From: Shinella sp. XGS7 | GTDB lineage: Bacteria > Pseudomonadota > Gammaproteobacteria > Burkholderiales > Burkholderiaceae_C | NCBI RefSeq assembly: GCF_020535565.1 | Contig: NZ_CP084758.1 | Coordinates: forward strand, 2,679,001-2,743,000 | Reading direction: 5' to 3' | DNA length: 64,000 bases | In this document: positions 8,738-15,820 of the stretch, one piece after another | Position numbering within the stretch: position 1 is the stretch's first letter | Layout: each line of letters starts with the position of its first letter | Made by a program: the position numbers and the translations under genes | The notes under the pieces: generated by a model | Seen by the model: the letters and a program-made list of their open reading frames with translations, nothing else | Database searches by the model: none | Told to the model about the DNA's origin: nothing

Positions 8738-9550
8738 ATGCGCGACCTCTACCGCCCCCAGCAAGACCAGGCCGACGGCCTGCGCCGCCTCTTCGCGGCC
8801 TCGCGACAGCGCTTCATCCCGGTGCTGAGCAACCCGCATGTGGTCAATGGCGGGGCGCTGCTGGAGGGCCTGTGCGCGGCTTTCGCCGAGCTGGGCCTGC
8901 ACACCCTGGTGGTGGATGCCGGCGAGCTCTCGCCCGCGCCCTCTGAACTGGCGGTGGTGGACCTCTCGGCCTGTGTGGAGCGGCTCTCGCCCCAGGTGTC
9001 CTACCTGGCCGCGCGCGGCCTGCCCATGCGCCATATCAACGCCCACGGCTCGGCCGCGGAGTTCCTGGAGAAGGTGGCCGAGGCCGCGCCCCACGCCGAT
9101 GTGGTGCTGCTGCACGCCAGCGCCGCCGAGCTGGCCCGCATGGTGGCCCGCCGCGAGCTGCGCCCCGTGCTGCTGGCCGATACCGATCCGCAAAGCGTCA
9201 CCCATGCCTATGCCGGCATGAAGTGGCTGGCCCAGCGCGCCGGCCTGATGGTCTACAGCCTGCTGCTGGCCTGCCCGCCGCAGCTGCGCCTGGCCGAGCG
9301 CATTGCCCAGCAGATCAGTTCCTGCGCCGATGGTTTCCTCGGCGCCGTGCTGCGCGACTGGGCCTGCCTGGACCCGCGCCAGCCCGCCAGCGCCCCCATG
9401 CCCGCCGAGCTGCGCCACCTGGCCCGCGAGCTGCTGCTGGCCGCGCCCCCCGGCGCGCTGCTGGAGCCGGCCGCCGATGCCATGCCGCTGCGCCCCATGA
9501 TCCGCCCGATGCTGCGCGGCCGCCCCGAGCGTGCCGCCACCGCTGTCTGA
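8738..9550 (+). CDS. flhG: FlhG/FleN-like MinD-family protein without a Walker A motif
   Basis: Position between flhF and fliA identifies this as the FlhG slot. The N-terminal DQADGLRRLF matches the FlhF-activating DQAxxLR segment of FlhG. However, where MinD-like ATPases have KGGVGKT, this 270-residue protein has SNPHVVNGGALLEG, so the P-loop lysines are missing, although the following helix and VVDAG strand are kept. It may act as a structural FlhF activator rather than an ATPase. The start is the ATG at 8738; a longer frame from 8654 overlaps the end of flhF and looks unrelated. It follows flhF by 22 bp and overlaps nothing downstream. Confidence 0.8.
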   Translation: MRDLYRPQQDQADGLRRLFAASRQRFIPVLSNPHVVNGGALLEGLCAAFAELGLHTLVVDAGELSPAPSELAVVDLSACVERLSPQVSYLAARGLPMRHINAHGSAAEFLEKVAEAAPHADVVLLHASAAELARMVARRELRPVLLADTDPQSVTHAYAGMKWLAQRAGLMVYSLLLACPPQLRLAERIAQQISSCADGFLGAVLRDWACLDPRQPASAPMPAELRHLARELLLAAPPGALLEPAADAMPLRPMIRPMLRGRPERAATAV

Positions 9551-9566
9551 TTCGCCGGAGCCGATG

Positions 9567-10280
9567 ATGTACACCGCCAAAGGTCGCCTCGACAACTCCT
9601 CCCTGATCAAGCAGTACAGCCCCCTGGTGCGCCGCCTGGCCCACCAGATGATTGCCAAACTGCCGGCCAATGTTGAAATCGATGACCTGATCCAGGTGGG
9701 CCTGATCGGCCTGACCGACGCGCTCTCGCGCTTCGATGTGGGCCAGGGCGTGCAGTTCGAGACCTTTGCCACCCAGCGCATCCGCGGCGCCATGCTCGAC
9801 GAGCTGCGCGGCGGCGACTGGATGAGCCGCGGCACCCGCCGTCAGCAGCGCGAGATCGAGGCCGCGGTGCACAAGCTGGAGCAAAAGCTCGGCCGCGCCC
9901 CGCAGGAAAGCGAGATCGCCGCCCAGATGGGCATCAGCCTGGGCGAGTACCAGGAGCTGCTGGGCAAGGTGCGCGGCACCCAGCTCGTGCACCTCGAAGA
10001 CATGAGCGGCGACGAGGGCGACGAGGACTACCTCGACCGCCATGTGGCCGACGAGGCCAGCAACCCCGCGGCCCTGCTGCAGGACCATCGCATGCGCCAG
10101 GCCCTGGTGGATGCGATCAAGAACCTGCCCGAGCGCGAGCAGTTCGTGATGAGCATGTACTACGAGCACGACATGAATCTCAAGGAGATCGCTGCCGTGT
10201 TGAAAGTGACCGAATCCCGCGTCTGCCAGCTCCACAGTCAGTCTATTGCAAGGCTGCGCGTTAAGCTGCGCGACTGGTAG
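9567..10280 (+). CDS. fliA: Flagellar RNA polymerase sigma factor FliA (sigma-28)
   Basis: Directs transcription of late flagellar genes; it is held inactive by FlgM (39345-39668). The 237 residues have region 2 (IDDLIQVGLIGL... FETFATQRIRGAMLDELR), region 3, and a C-terminal region 4 helix-turn-helix (LKEIAAVLKVTESRVCQLHSQ). Start: ATG at 9567 with CGGAG six nt upstream; the adjacent ATG at 9564 would leave only three. It starts 16 bp after flhG and shares its transcript. Promoters of its type are visible upstream of motA, cheY and flgM. Confidence 0.95.
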   Translation: MYTAKGRLDNSSLIKQYSPLVRRLAHQMIAKLPANVEIDDLIQVGLIGLTDALSRFDVGQGVQFETFATQRIRGAMLDELRGGDWMSRGTRRQQREIEAAVHKLEQKLGRAPQESEIAAQMGISLGEYQELLGKVRGTQLVHLEDMSGDEGDEDYLDRHVADEASNPAALLQDHRMRQALVDAIKNLPEREQFVMSMYYEHDMNLKEIAAVLKVTESRVCQLHSQSIARLRVKLRDW

Positions 10281-10327
10281 ACCATAAAGAGCCGCCCCTT
10301 CACGCCTGGCGGCCGGAGGGGACAGAC

Positions 10328-11680
10328 ATGCTCAACTGGAAGCGACGCGAGACGTCGTTGGATCCGGCGCCCAAGACCGCTGACTCGCCCGCCGGGCTCG
10401 ACGTGGTGCGGCGCCTTTCGCGTTCCGTCTCCACCCTGGGGCGCGACGCGGCCGAGGTGCGCGGCGTGCTGGAAGACACGCAGAAGATCGTCGCGGCCCA
10501 AGGCCAGGCCATGCAGGCCCTGGCCAGCCAGCTCGGCGAGGTGCAGCGCGCCCAGACCCATATCGGCGAAGCCACCCAGCTCACCCGCGAGGCCGTGGGC
10601 CGCGCCCGCCACGCCCTGGCCGGCGTGGGCACCGAGGTGGGCGGCATCGTGGCCACCCTGCGCGAGGTCTCGGCCGCCGCAGGCGAAATCACCCAGATCG
10701 CGCTGCAGACCCGGCTGGTCGCCTTCAACGCCTCGGTCGAGGCCAAGCGCGCCGGCGAGGCCGGCCGCGGCTTCGGCGTGGTGGCCGATGCCGTCAAGGA
10801 CTTGGCCGCCAAGGTGGAGGCCTCCTCCAAGGCCATCGTGGGCCGGGTGGCCGCGCTCGATGCCCGGGTGGACAGCTTCAGCCGCGAGCTGCTCAGCGAG
10901 GAGGGCTCGGCCGGCGAGCCGCGCAACAGCAGCAGCATCCACGCCGCCTTTGCCGCGGTGGAGCAGGACGTGGAGCGCATCTCCGCCTCCGCCGAGCAGA
11001 CCCGCAACACCACGGCCAGCCTCAACGAGCGCGCCGCCGAGCTGGAGCGCGAGGTGGGGCAGGCCATGCGCGGCCTGGCCACCGCCTTTGGCGTGAGCGA
11101 CAAGTTCCTGCGCCTCTCGGAAGAGCTGATCGAGCAGATCGCCGAAAGTGGCGTGGAGGTGGACGACTCGCTCTACATCCGCGGTGCCCAGCAAGCCGCG
11201 GCCGAGATCGCGGCCCTGCTGGAGCAGGCCGTGCAGGCCGGTCAGATCCGCCTGGACCAGCTCTTTGACGAGCGCTACCAGCCCATGGCCGGCACCCAGC
11301 CCCAGCAACACCTGGCCCCCTTCTGCGAACTCGCCGACCGGCTCTTCCCCGCCGTGCAGGAACGCCTGCTGAGCCTGAGCGACAAGGTGGTGTATTGCAT
11401 CGCCGTGGACCGCAACGGCTATCTGCCGACGCACAACCGCAAATTCTCCGAGCCGCAGCGGCCGGGCGATCCTGCCTGGAACACCGCCAACTGCCGCAAC
11501 CGCCGCATCTTCAACGACCGCGTGGGCCTGGCGGCGGGCCGCAATGCGGAGCCCTTCCTGCTGCAGACCTATCGCCGCGACATGGGCGGCGGCCAGTTCG
11601 TGCTGATGAAGGACATTTCCGCGCCGATCACCGTCAACGGCCGCCATTGGGGCGGGCTGCGGCTGGCGTTTAATTTCTGA
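10328..11680 (+). CDS. Soluble methyl-accepting chemotaxis-like protein with C-terminal sensor domain
   Basis: A 450-residue protein with no membrane segment. An MCP-type signalling coiled coil lies at about residues 60-260, with the hairpin tip QTRLVAFNASVEAKRAGEAGRGFGV split around residues 128-152. The last 130 residues (from about 320) form a Cache/PAS-like sensor domain with CIAVDRNGYLPTHN, WNTANCRNRRIFNDR and GGGQFVLMKDISAPI. The order, signalling first and sensor last, is inverted compared with membrane chemoreceptors. The ATG at 10328 has a GGAGGGG site. It lies 47 bp after fliA. Just past its stop the integron-like array begins. Confidence 0.85.
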   Translation: MLNWKRRETSLDPAPKTADSPAGLDVVRRLSRSVSTLGRDAAEVRGVLEDTQKIVAAQGQAMQALASQLGEVQRAQTHIGEATQLTREAVGRARHALAGVGTEVGGIVATLREVSAAAGEITQIALQTRLVAFNASVEAKRAGEAGRGFGVVADAVKDLAAKVEASSKAIVGRVAALDARVDSFSRELLSEEGSAGEPRNSSSIHAAFAAVEQDVERISASAEQTRNTTASLNERAAELEREVGQAMRGLATAFGVSDKFLRLSEELIEQIAESGVEVDDSLYIRGAQQAAAEIAALLEQAVQAGQIRLDQLFDERYQPMAGTQPQQHLAPFCELADRLFPAVQERLLSLSDKVVYCIAVDRNGYLPTHNRKFSEPQRPGDPAWNTANCRNRRIFNDRVGLAAGRNAEPFLLQTYRRDMGGGQFVLMKDISAPITVNGRHWGGLRLAFNF

Positions 11681-11745
11681 GGCGGGGGGCTGTTTCGCGG
11701 CGGGAACAGACATCTGGGGGGCCGCAAGGCTGACATCGAGACTCG

Positions 11746-11982
11746 CTACGGAGCCGATCCAACGCCAAAGAACTGCGCGGCCAAAGCCTTGGCCCTCAGT
11801 CGCCCTGCTTCGGTCAAGTGCACTGACTCTCGGTGCCCTCGTGGGTCCGTGATCAGTCCTTGCCTGTGGAGACCTTCCATCACCGAGAAGTCGTATCGCT
11901 TCCAGGCACGGCCGTTGTCGAACTCGAATGCTCCGAGCAGCGCGAGCACTGCGGCCTGCAATTTCTCGTTGTCGTACTCCAT
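11746..11982 (-). CDS. Cassette 3: DUF6429 family protein
   Basis: A 78-residue protein matching the DUF6429 pattern: an N-terminal helix (DNEKLQAAVLALLGAFEFD), then RAWKRYDFSVMEGLHRQGLI and LTEAGRLRAKALAAQFFG, which looks like a small winged-helix fold. Function unknown; the family is common in mobile gene cassettes. It is preceded by attC2 with a 69-bp leader and has no convincing attC after its TAG stop. Codon use is less GC-biased than the flanking chromosome. The identification is by recalled family pattern only. Confidence 0.7.
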   Translation of the reverse strand: MEYDNEKLQAAVLALLGAFEFDNGRAWKRYDFSVMEGLHRQGLITDPRGHRESVHLTEAGRLRAKALAAQFFGVGSAP

Positions 11983-12051
11983 GGATGCACCTCAGGGGGG
12001 CCTGTTTCGAGCTAGAGATTGGCTTGACCGCGTGGAAGGGTCAATGAAGCT

Positions 12052-12162
12052 CGCCAACGATCCAGATGAGCGGCAGCCAAGGGCTGGCCGAGCGAAGGCA
12101 AGAATGACGAGGTGTCGCAGCGAGGCCAGACCTTGGCGGTCCGATCAATCGCAGGGTTAGCG
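12052..12162 (-). repeat. attC2 recombination site (111 bp) between cassettes 2 and 3
   Basis: Read on the minus strand it starts with the core CGCTAAC (12162-12156) and ends with GTTGGCG (12058-12052). The two arms are long imperfect inverted repeats: CGCCAAGGTCTGGCC-type sequence in one arm faces AGCCAAGGGCTGGCC in the other, with GATCGG/GAGCGG nearby. This is the expected folded structure of an attC site of the longer kind. The cores are not perfect matches to RYYYAAC/GTTRRRY. Confidence 0.7.
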
Positions 12163-12245
12163 AAGTAATCGGCCCATCTGCGCCGCAAATCGTTCCGAAG
12201 AAACAACCTGCCTTCATAACGCGGAGTCATGAAAGTTCACTTCCT

Positions 12246-12842
12246 TCAGGGTGTTTCTTGAGAGAGCGCGTGCTCATGGGACTGAAACCATTCAGCGGCA
12301 GCTTGCGCGCGACCCGATGTGTTCTGCGGCATGCGTCTGACGCAGCCAACAGCTTCCTCGCGAAGACCAAGCGACCAAAGCATATCGGCGGCGGGGATGC
12401 CAACCGACTTCGACAAGACTTCGCAAAAGCCTTCATAGGATGCCGCGGCCTCAAGCCAAGGGACCCCGTAGCGATGAACCGTGTCGAGAACCAGATTGGA
12501 AACATCCTCGATGGACTCCTCACCGTCCAATTGCCACCAGAGGTCGAGCCTTGCCGGCGTCAAAAATCCAATGCGCTCGTGCCAAGTGCAGCCGACCTCC
12601 GACTTGGGAGGCTGCCCGACCTCCCGCCCGATTCTGCGAAGAATCTCCGGAGCGTAGACGGCAAGGTTGATAGTGAATTTCGCGCTCTCGTCACGGTTCC
12701 ATTGACTCGCCTGGACTTCGAGGAATACGCGAGCCTCGCCAATGTCCTTATGAAAGCGGCGCCCAGCCTTCCTGAAGCCGCCCTGGCGCAGGGCCGAAGA
12801 GAGCGGAGCAATCGCAGCGTCGATGAGTTCTTTCGGCGTCAT
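12246..12842 (-). CDS. Cassette 2: DUF4304 family protein
   Basis: A 198-residue soluble protein. It begins MTPKELIDAAIAPL, followed by GFRKAGRRFHKD and VFLEVQASQW, the usual DUF4304 start. The later part has an LWWQLD strand and a helical C-terminus. Molecular role unknown; DUF4304 proteins are frequent in integron cassettes and toxin-immunity-like loci. The ATG at 12842 lies 11 nt after the last base of the attC1 core, as expected for a cassette gene that depends on an external promoter. The gap to attC2 is 83 bp. Codon use is more AT-rich than in the neighbours. Confidence 0.75.
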   Translation of the reverse strand: MTPKELIDAAIAPLSSALRQGGFRKAGRRFHKDIGEARVFLEVQASQWNRDESAKFTINLAVYAPEILRRIGREVGQPPKSEVGCTWHERIGFLTPARLDLWWQLDGEESIEDVSNLVLDTVHRYGVPWLEAAASYEGFCEVLSKSVGIPAADMLWSLGLREEAVGCVRRMPQNTSGRAQAAAEWFQSHEHALSQETP

Positions 12843-12853
12843 ACGTCCAAGCG

Positions 12854-12922
12854 CTTTAACGACTGAATTCAGCCGACCAGCCAGCGAAGCTGGCGCAGGT
12901 CGGCTGCAATGAAAGGTTATGC
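12854..12922 (-). repeat. attC1 recombination site (69 bp) between cassettes 1 and 2
   Basis: On the minus strand: R'' core GCATAAC (12922-12916), then TTGCAGCCGACC, an inner stem GCCAGC-ttc-GCTGGC, then GGTCGGCTGAA and the R' core GTTAAAG (12860-12854). The outer arms pair perfectly except for one unpaired G (TTGCAG against TTCAG), which is the extrahelical base that marks attC sites. It begins 9 nt after the DUF2314 stop. Layout and sequence closely follow known attC sites. Confidence 0.9.
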
Positions 12923-12931
12923 CTCAGGCCG

Positions 12932-13393
12932 CTATTGCGGTTGAGCGTCACAAAGCACTCCCCAATACTCTTTCTGTTCGTTCGCCTGCTCCATCGGTAG
13001 GCCAGCCCATTCGGCGCAGAGAAAGAAATGACCGGAAATTCTTCGGGTCTTTGGATGCTCGTACGTCCAGTCGAGGATCTGTTCTGGCCTTACTGGAACT
13101 CGCTGGCCCAAACGGAAGTCTTCTGCCACGCGTGGAACCGCAGAGACTAGGCCGGAGTACCCATTGGGCTCCTTCCGAAAGTCATTGAGCCAGAAGTGCT
13201 CCTTGTTCGCGCCCGTACCAAGCTCAACGTAGACGCGAAATCTCGAAGCCCAATCTGGCTTCTCCTGCACGGCGGCCAGGAACTTGGGCAGTGCCCGCTG
13301 TGCTGCCGCGCTGGGATTTGCGAATGCGGGCTCTGTAGTTGCGCCATGGCTGGCACACGCGACTACTGCGAAGGCTGCGGCAAGGAGCTTCAT
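12932..13393 (-). CDS. Cassette 1: secreted or lipoprotein DUF2314 family protein
   Basis: A 153-residue protein with a short N-terminal signal (MKLLAAAFAVVAC; VVAC fits a lipobox at Cys13). It then has the DUF2314 pattern: ALPKFLAAVQ, the aromatic strand EHFWLNDF, GYSGLVSAVP, and the basic FRLGQRVPVRPEQILDW and RRISGHFF. Role unknown. The ATG at 13393 lies 8 nt after the attI core, so it is the cassette next to attI and presumably the most strongly expressed. It ends 9 nt before attC1. Confidence is high for the family and low for any function. Confidence 0.78.
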   Translation of the reverse strand: MKLLAAAFAVVACASHGATTEPAFANPSAAAQRALPKFLAAVQEKPDWASRFRVYVELGTGANKEHFWLNDFRKEPNGYSGLVSAVPRVAEDFRLGQRVPVRPEQILDWTYEHPKTRRISGHFFLCAEWAGLPMEQANEQKEYWGVLCDAQPQ

Positions 13394-13400
13394 TTACGAC

Positions 13401-13463
13401 GCATAACTAGGTTGTAGGGCGACAGTTCTGCTGGATAACACCGGAGCCTGTCTGCATAACATC
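13401..13463 (-). other. attI: attI-like integron insertion site
   Basis: On the minus strand there are three spaced GTT cores: GTTATGC (13460-13454), GTTATCC (13439-13433) and GTTATGC (13407-13401). Between the last two is a 25-nt segment that starts AGCAG and contains TGTCGCCCTA. The attI1 site of class 1 integrons, as I remember it, has GTTATGG, GTTACGC and GTTAGGC with the same 25-nt spacing, AGCAG and AGTCGCCCTA. This fits the strong integrase-binding core and direct repeats of attI1. The cassette junction would be inside 13407-13401. Confidence 0.85.
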
Positions 13464-13879
13464 GGACACCTCACCAGCCCGCAGGCCGCGCCATTGCTTG
13501 ATTTCTTGTTGGTGGACTGTTGATTCGTGCAGCATGAACAGCTGACAAATCCGGCATGCCGTCGGTGAGGTCGCAGAGCTCATTTGTCGCGTCTCTGGCC
13601 GAAGGCTTGCCGTCCAGAGGGGGGATTGGAGGCAAAGACGCTGGGCTCGTCAATCGCACCTGGGAGGGGGCGACCTCAGTGACCATCGTGGCCGTCGCCC
13701 TGGTCTGCACGCATGGGCTCAGTGTCGGTGGCTGGGCTGTGCGCAGTTCCATGCACGCCTTGGCGGCTCGGTCACAAGCGCGATTGCGCGCGACTTTTGA
13801 AAACCACCAAAGAGCCAAGAGCCGTCACTCGCCACTGACGGCGAGCCGCCTGCAGCCACCTCTCCGCCCCCCCACACCC
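13464..13879. other. Non-coding stretch where an integron integrase would be expected
   Basis: A stretch of 416 bp between attI and the diguanylate cyclase gene. In an intact integron, intI would be here on the plus strand. No frame shows the tyrosine recombinase patterns (basic N-terminal SAM-like region, box II HxLRH). The open frames present (13471-13818 minus; 13556-14188 plus) have low-complexity or unnatural composition and I do not accept them. A small hairpin CTCGCC-N6-GGCGAG lies near 13830-13850. No clear cassette promoter was identified. Confidence 0.55.
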
Positions 13880-15811
13880 TCACGGCGCCACGCACGCCTT
13901 GTTCTTCCCCGTGTGCTTGGCCTCATACAGCGCCACGTCGGCGCGGTCCAGGGCGGCTTCCAGGGTTTCGCCGGGGCGGTAGAGCGTCACGCCGGCGGAG
14001 AAGGTGACGAACACGTCCTTGCCCTCGTGCATGAACAGGGCCTTGGTCAGGGCGCGCTGCAGCCGGGTGAGCACCTGCTGGGCTTCGTCCAGCGGGGTGC
14101 GGGGCAGCATGAGCACGAACTCCTCGCCGCCGTAGCGGGCCATCATGTCGCCGGGGCGCAGCAGGGCCGAGACCTGGCTGGCCAGTGACTTCAGGGCCTC
14201 GTCGCCCGCGGCATGTCCCAGGGTGTCGTTGAGCTTCTTGAAGTTGTCGATGTCCAGCAGGGCCAGGGCCAGGGCGCTGTCGTCGCGCTCCTGCTTGGCC
14301 TGCTCAATGCCGAAGGCGGCAATCAGGCCGCGGCGGTTGGCGATCTGGGTGAGCTGGTCGGTCTGCACCTCGTCGGAGAGGCGCTTGAGCTCGCCCTCCA
14401 GGTTCTGGACCCGCTCACTGAGCGCGCTGGCCTTCTCATGCTCGGCGCTCAGGCGTTCCTGGGTCTGGCGCACCAGGGCCTGGACGCTGCGGCTTTCCTC
14501 CACCATCTCGCGCACCACGCCGGCCAGGCTTTCCAGGGAGTCGGCCTGCTCGATGACTTCGGCATAGCGGCCCACGCTGCTCTGGAAGCGGTCGGTGTGC
14601 TGGCCCAGCTCGCCCAGCTCGGCCAGCATCTTGTGGATCAGGGACTTGAGCGAGTCGCGGGCGCGGCTGCGTTCCTCACGCAGGCTGCGCTGGCGATCGC
14701 GGGTGTTGTGCAGCAGCTCGCTGACCGAACGCACGCCCCGGGCGGAGAGGCCCTGGTCCAGGGTGTTGCTCATGGCCTCGCACTGGCCACGGGCCCAGGA
14801 GTCGTCCTCCGAGAGGTCCACCAGGCTGGCGCTGAGCTCGCGGCAGAGCTCGCCCAGCTCGCCAAAGAGATGCTGGCGATGGTCCAGCAGATGGCGGGCG
14901 CGCTGGCTCAGGGCTTCGAAGGCCTCGGCCCGCGGGGCATCGGCGCCACGGGCCAGGGCCTCGGCCTGGGCGGCCTGCAGCTCGGCCAGCAGCTGGCCGG
15001 CCACGCCGTCGGCATTGCCGTCGGGGGCGCGCAGGGCGTGCTCCACCGTGCCTTCCAGGCTGGTCTCGATGCGCAGCCAGTGCGGCAGGCTGGGGTCGGT
15101 GCCCAGGGTGGAGAGGCTGGGCAGGCCGCCGCCGGGGCCGGCGGCAGCGCCGAGCGGTGCCGCCGCGCTGGCGGGCGCGGCCTCCTGGTCCAGGTCGGAG
15201 GCGAATTCGCTGTCGGTGAAGAACTGGCTGGGCGTGCCGCCCGACTCATCGGCGTCGAACTGGGTGTCGACGCTGGCGTCGGCCACGTCGCTGTCCCAGT
15301 TTTGCAGCAGCTGGCGCAGGCGGCTGAGCAGGCGCTGCGGGTCGCTGCGGTTGCTGGAGAGCACGCGCTGCAGCCCGTCTTTCTTGCGCGCCACGGTCCA
15401 TTGCCGGCCGCCGCGCTCCAGGCCGCGCACCAGGCGCTCCAGCGTGCTGGCCATGGCCTCGGCCTGCACGCTGGGGCCTTCGCTGGCCTGCAGGCGCTCC
15501 ACGCGGCGCAGGGCCTCGTCCCAGCGCGCCTCGCGCACCAGGCCGCCGATCTCCAGCCGGGTCTGGCCATCGCCAATGCCCAGGGACATCAGGCGTTGCA
15601 GCAGCTGCTGGGCGCGCTCGGGCAGGGTCTCGCTGGCGCCACTGGCGGCGGGGGCGGGCGCCGCGCCGCCGGACTCGGCCGCATAGGCGGCGGCGTAGTT
15701 CTCGGGCGTGGGTTCCTGCTTGGAGAGGGCCAGGCGGCGCAGGGCGGCCTTGGCCACCTGGGCCGGCGGCAGTCCCAGCCGGCTCGTGGGGGGGCGGCGT
15801 GTGTCGTCCAT
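13880..15811 (-). CDS. Diguanylate cyclase (GGDEF domain) with long N-terminal helical region
   Basis: Makes c-di-GMP from two GTP. The 643 residues have no membrane segment: a helical N-terminal region to about 380, a coiled coil (about 380-470, many Glu/Arg/Gln heptads) and a GGDEF domain with active GGEEF at 561-565. RPGD precedes it by five residues, the spacing of a product-binding inhibitory site. NRRGLIAAF and DIDNFKKLNDTLGH are intact, so activity is likely. It starts 9 nt after the stop of the GGDEF-EAL gene and is probably co-transcribed with it. The 3' end faces the integron array. Confidence 0.9.
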   Translation of the reverse strand: MDDTRRPPTSRLGLPPAQVAKAALRRLALSKQEPTPENYAAAYAAESGGAAPAPAASGASETLPERAQQLLQRLMSLGIGDGQTRLEIGGLVREARWDEALRRVERLQASEGPSVQAEAMASTLERLVRGLERGGRQWTVARKKDGLQRVLSSNRSDPQRLLSRLRQLLQNWDSDVADASVDTQFDADESGGTPSQFFTDSEFASDLDQEAAPASAAAPLGAAAGPGGGLPSLSTLGTDPSLPHWLRIETSLEGTVEHALRAPDGNADGVAGQLLAELQAAQAEALARGADAPRAEAFEALSQRARHLLDHRQHLFGELGELCRELSASLVDLSEDDSWARGQCEAMSNTLDQGLSARGVRSVSELLHNTRDRQRSLREERSRARDSLKSLIHKMLAELGELGQHTDRFQSSVGRYAEVIEQADSLESLAGVVREMVEESRSVQALVRQTQERLSAEHEKASALSERVQNLEGELKRLSDEVQTDQLTQIANRRGLIAAFGIEQAKQERDDSALALALLDIDNFKKLNDTLGHAAGDEALKSLASQVSALLRPGDMMARYGGEEFVLMLPRTPLDEAQQVLTRLQRALTKALFMHEGKDVFVTFSAGVTLYRPGETLEAALDRADVALYEAKHTGKNKACVAP

Positions 15812-15820
15812 CGGGGCAGC

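Larger units (their letters stand above)
11746..13463 (-). mobile_element. Integron cassette array without integrase (attI, three cassettes, two attC)
   Basis: On the minus strand the order is attI-like site (13463-13401), DUF2314 ORF, attC1 (12922-12854), DUF4304 ORF, attC2 (12162-12052), DUF6429 ORF. Each ORF starts 8-70 nt after a GTT core and runs away from attI, as in real cassettes. The first two ORF stops are followed by an attC. GC content is visibly lower than in the flanks. No tyrosine integrase gene is found on either side. The third cassette has no recognisable attC before the stop of the chemoreceptor gene at 11680. See the separate entries for each part. Confidence 0.85.

Noticed and set aside
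12012-12230. 72-codon minus-strand ORF between cassettes 2 and 3
   Set aside because: It runs across attC2 and has no recognisable pattern; open frames across attC sites are common by chance.
13556-14188. 210-codon plus-strand ORF in the place of an integrase
   Set aside because: No tyrosine recombinase motifs; it continues into the antisense of the diguanylate cyclase gene.
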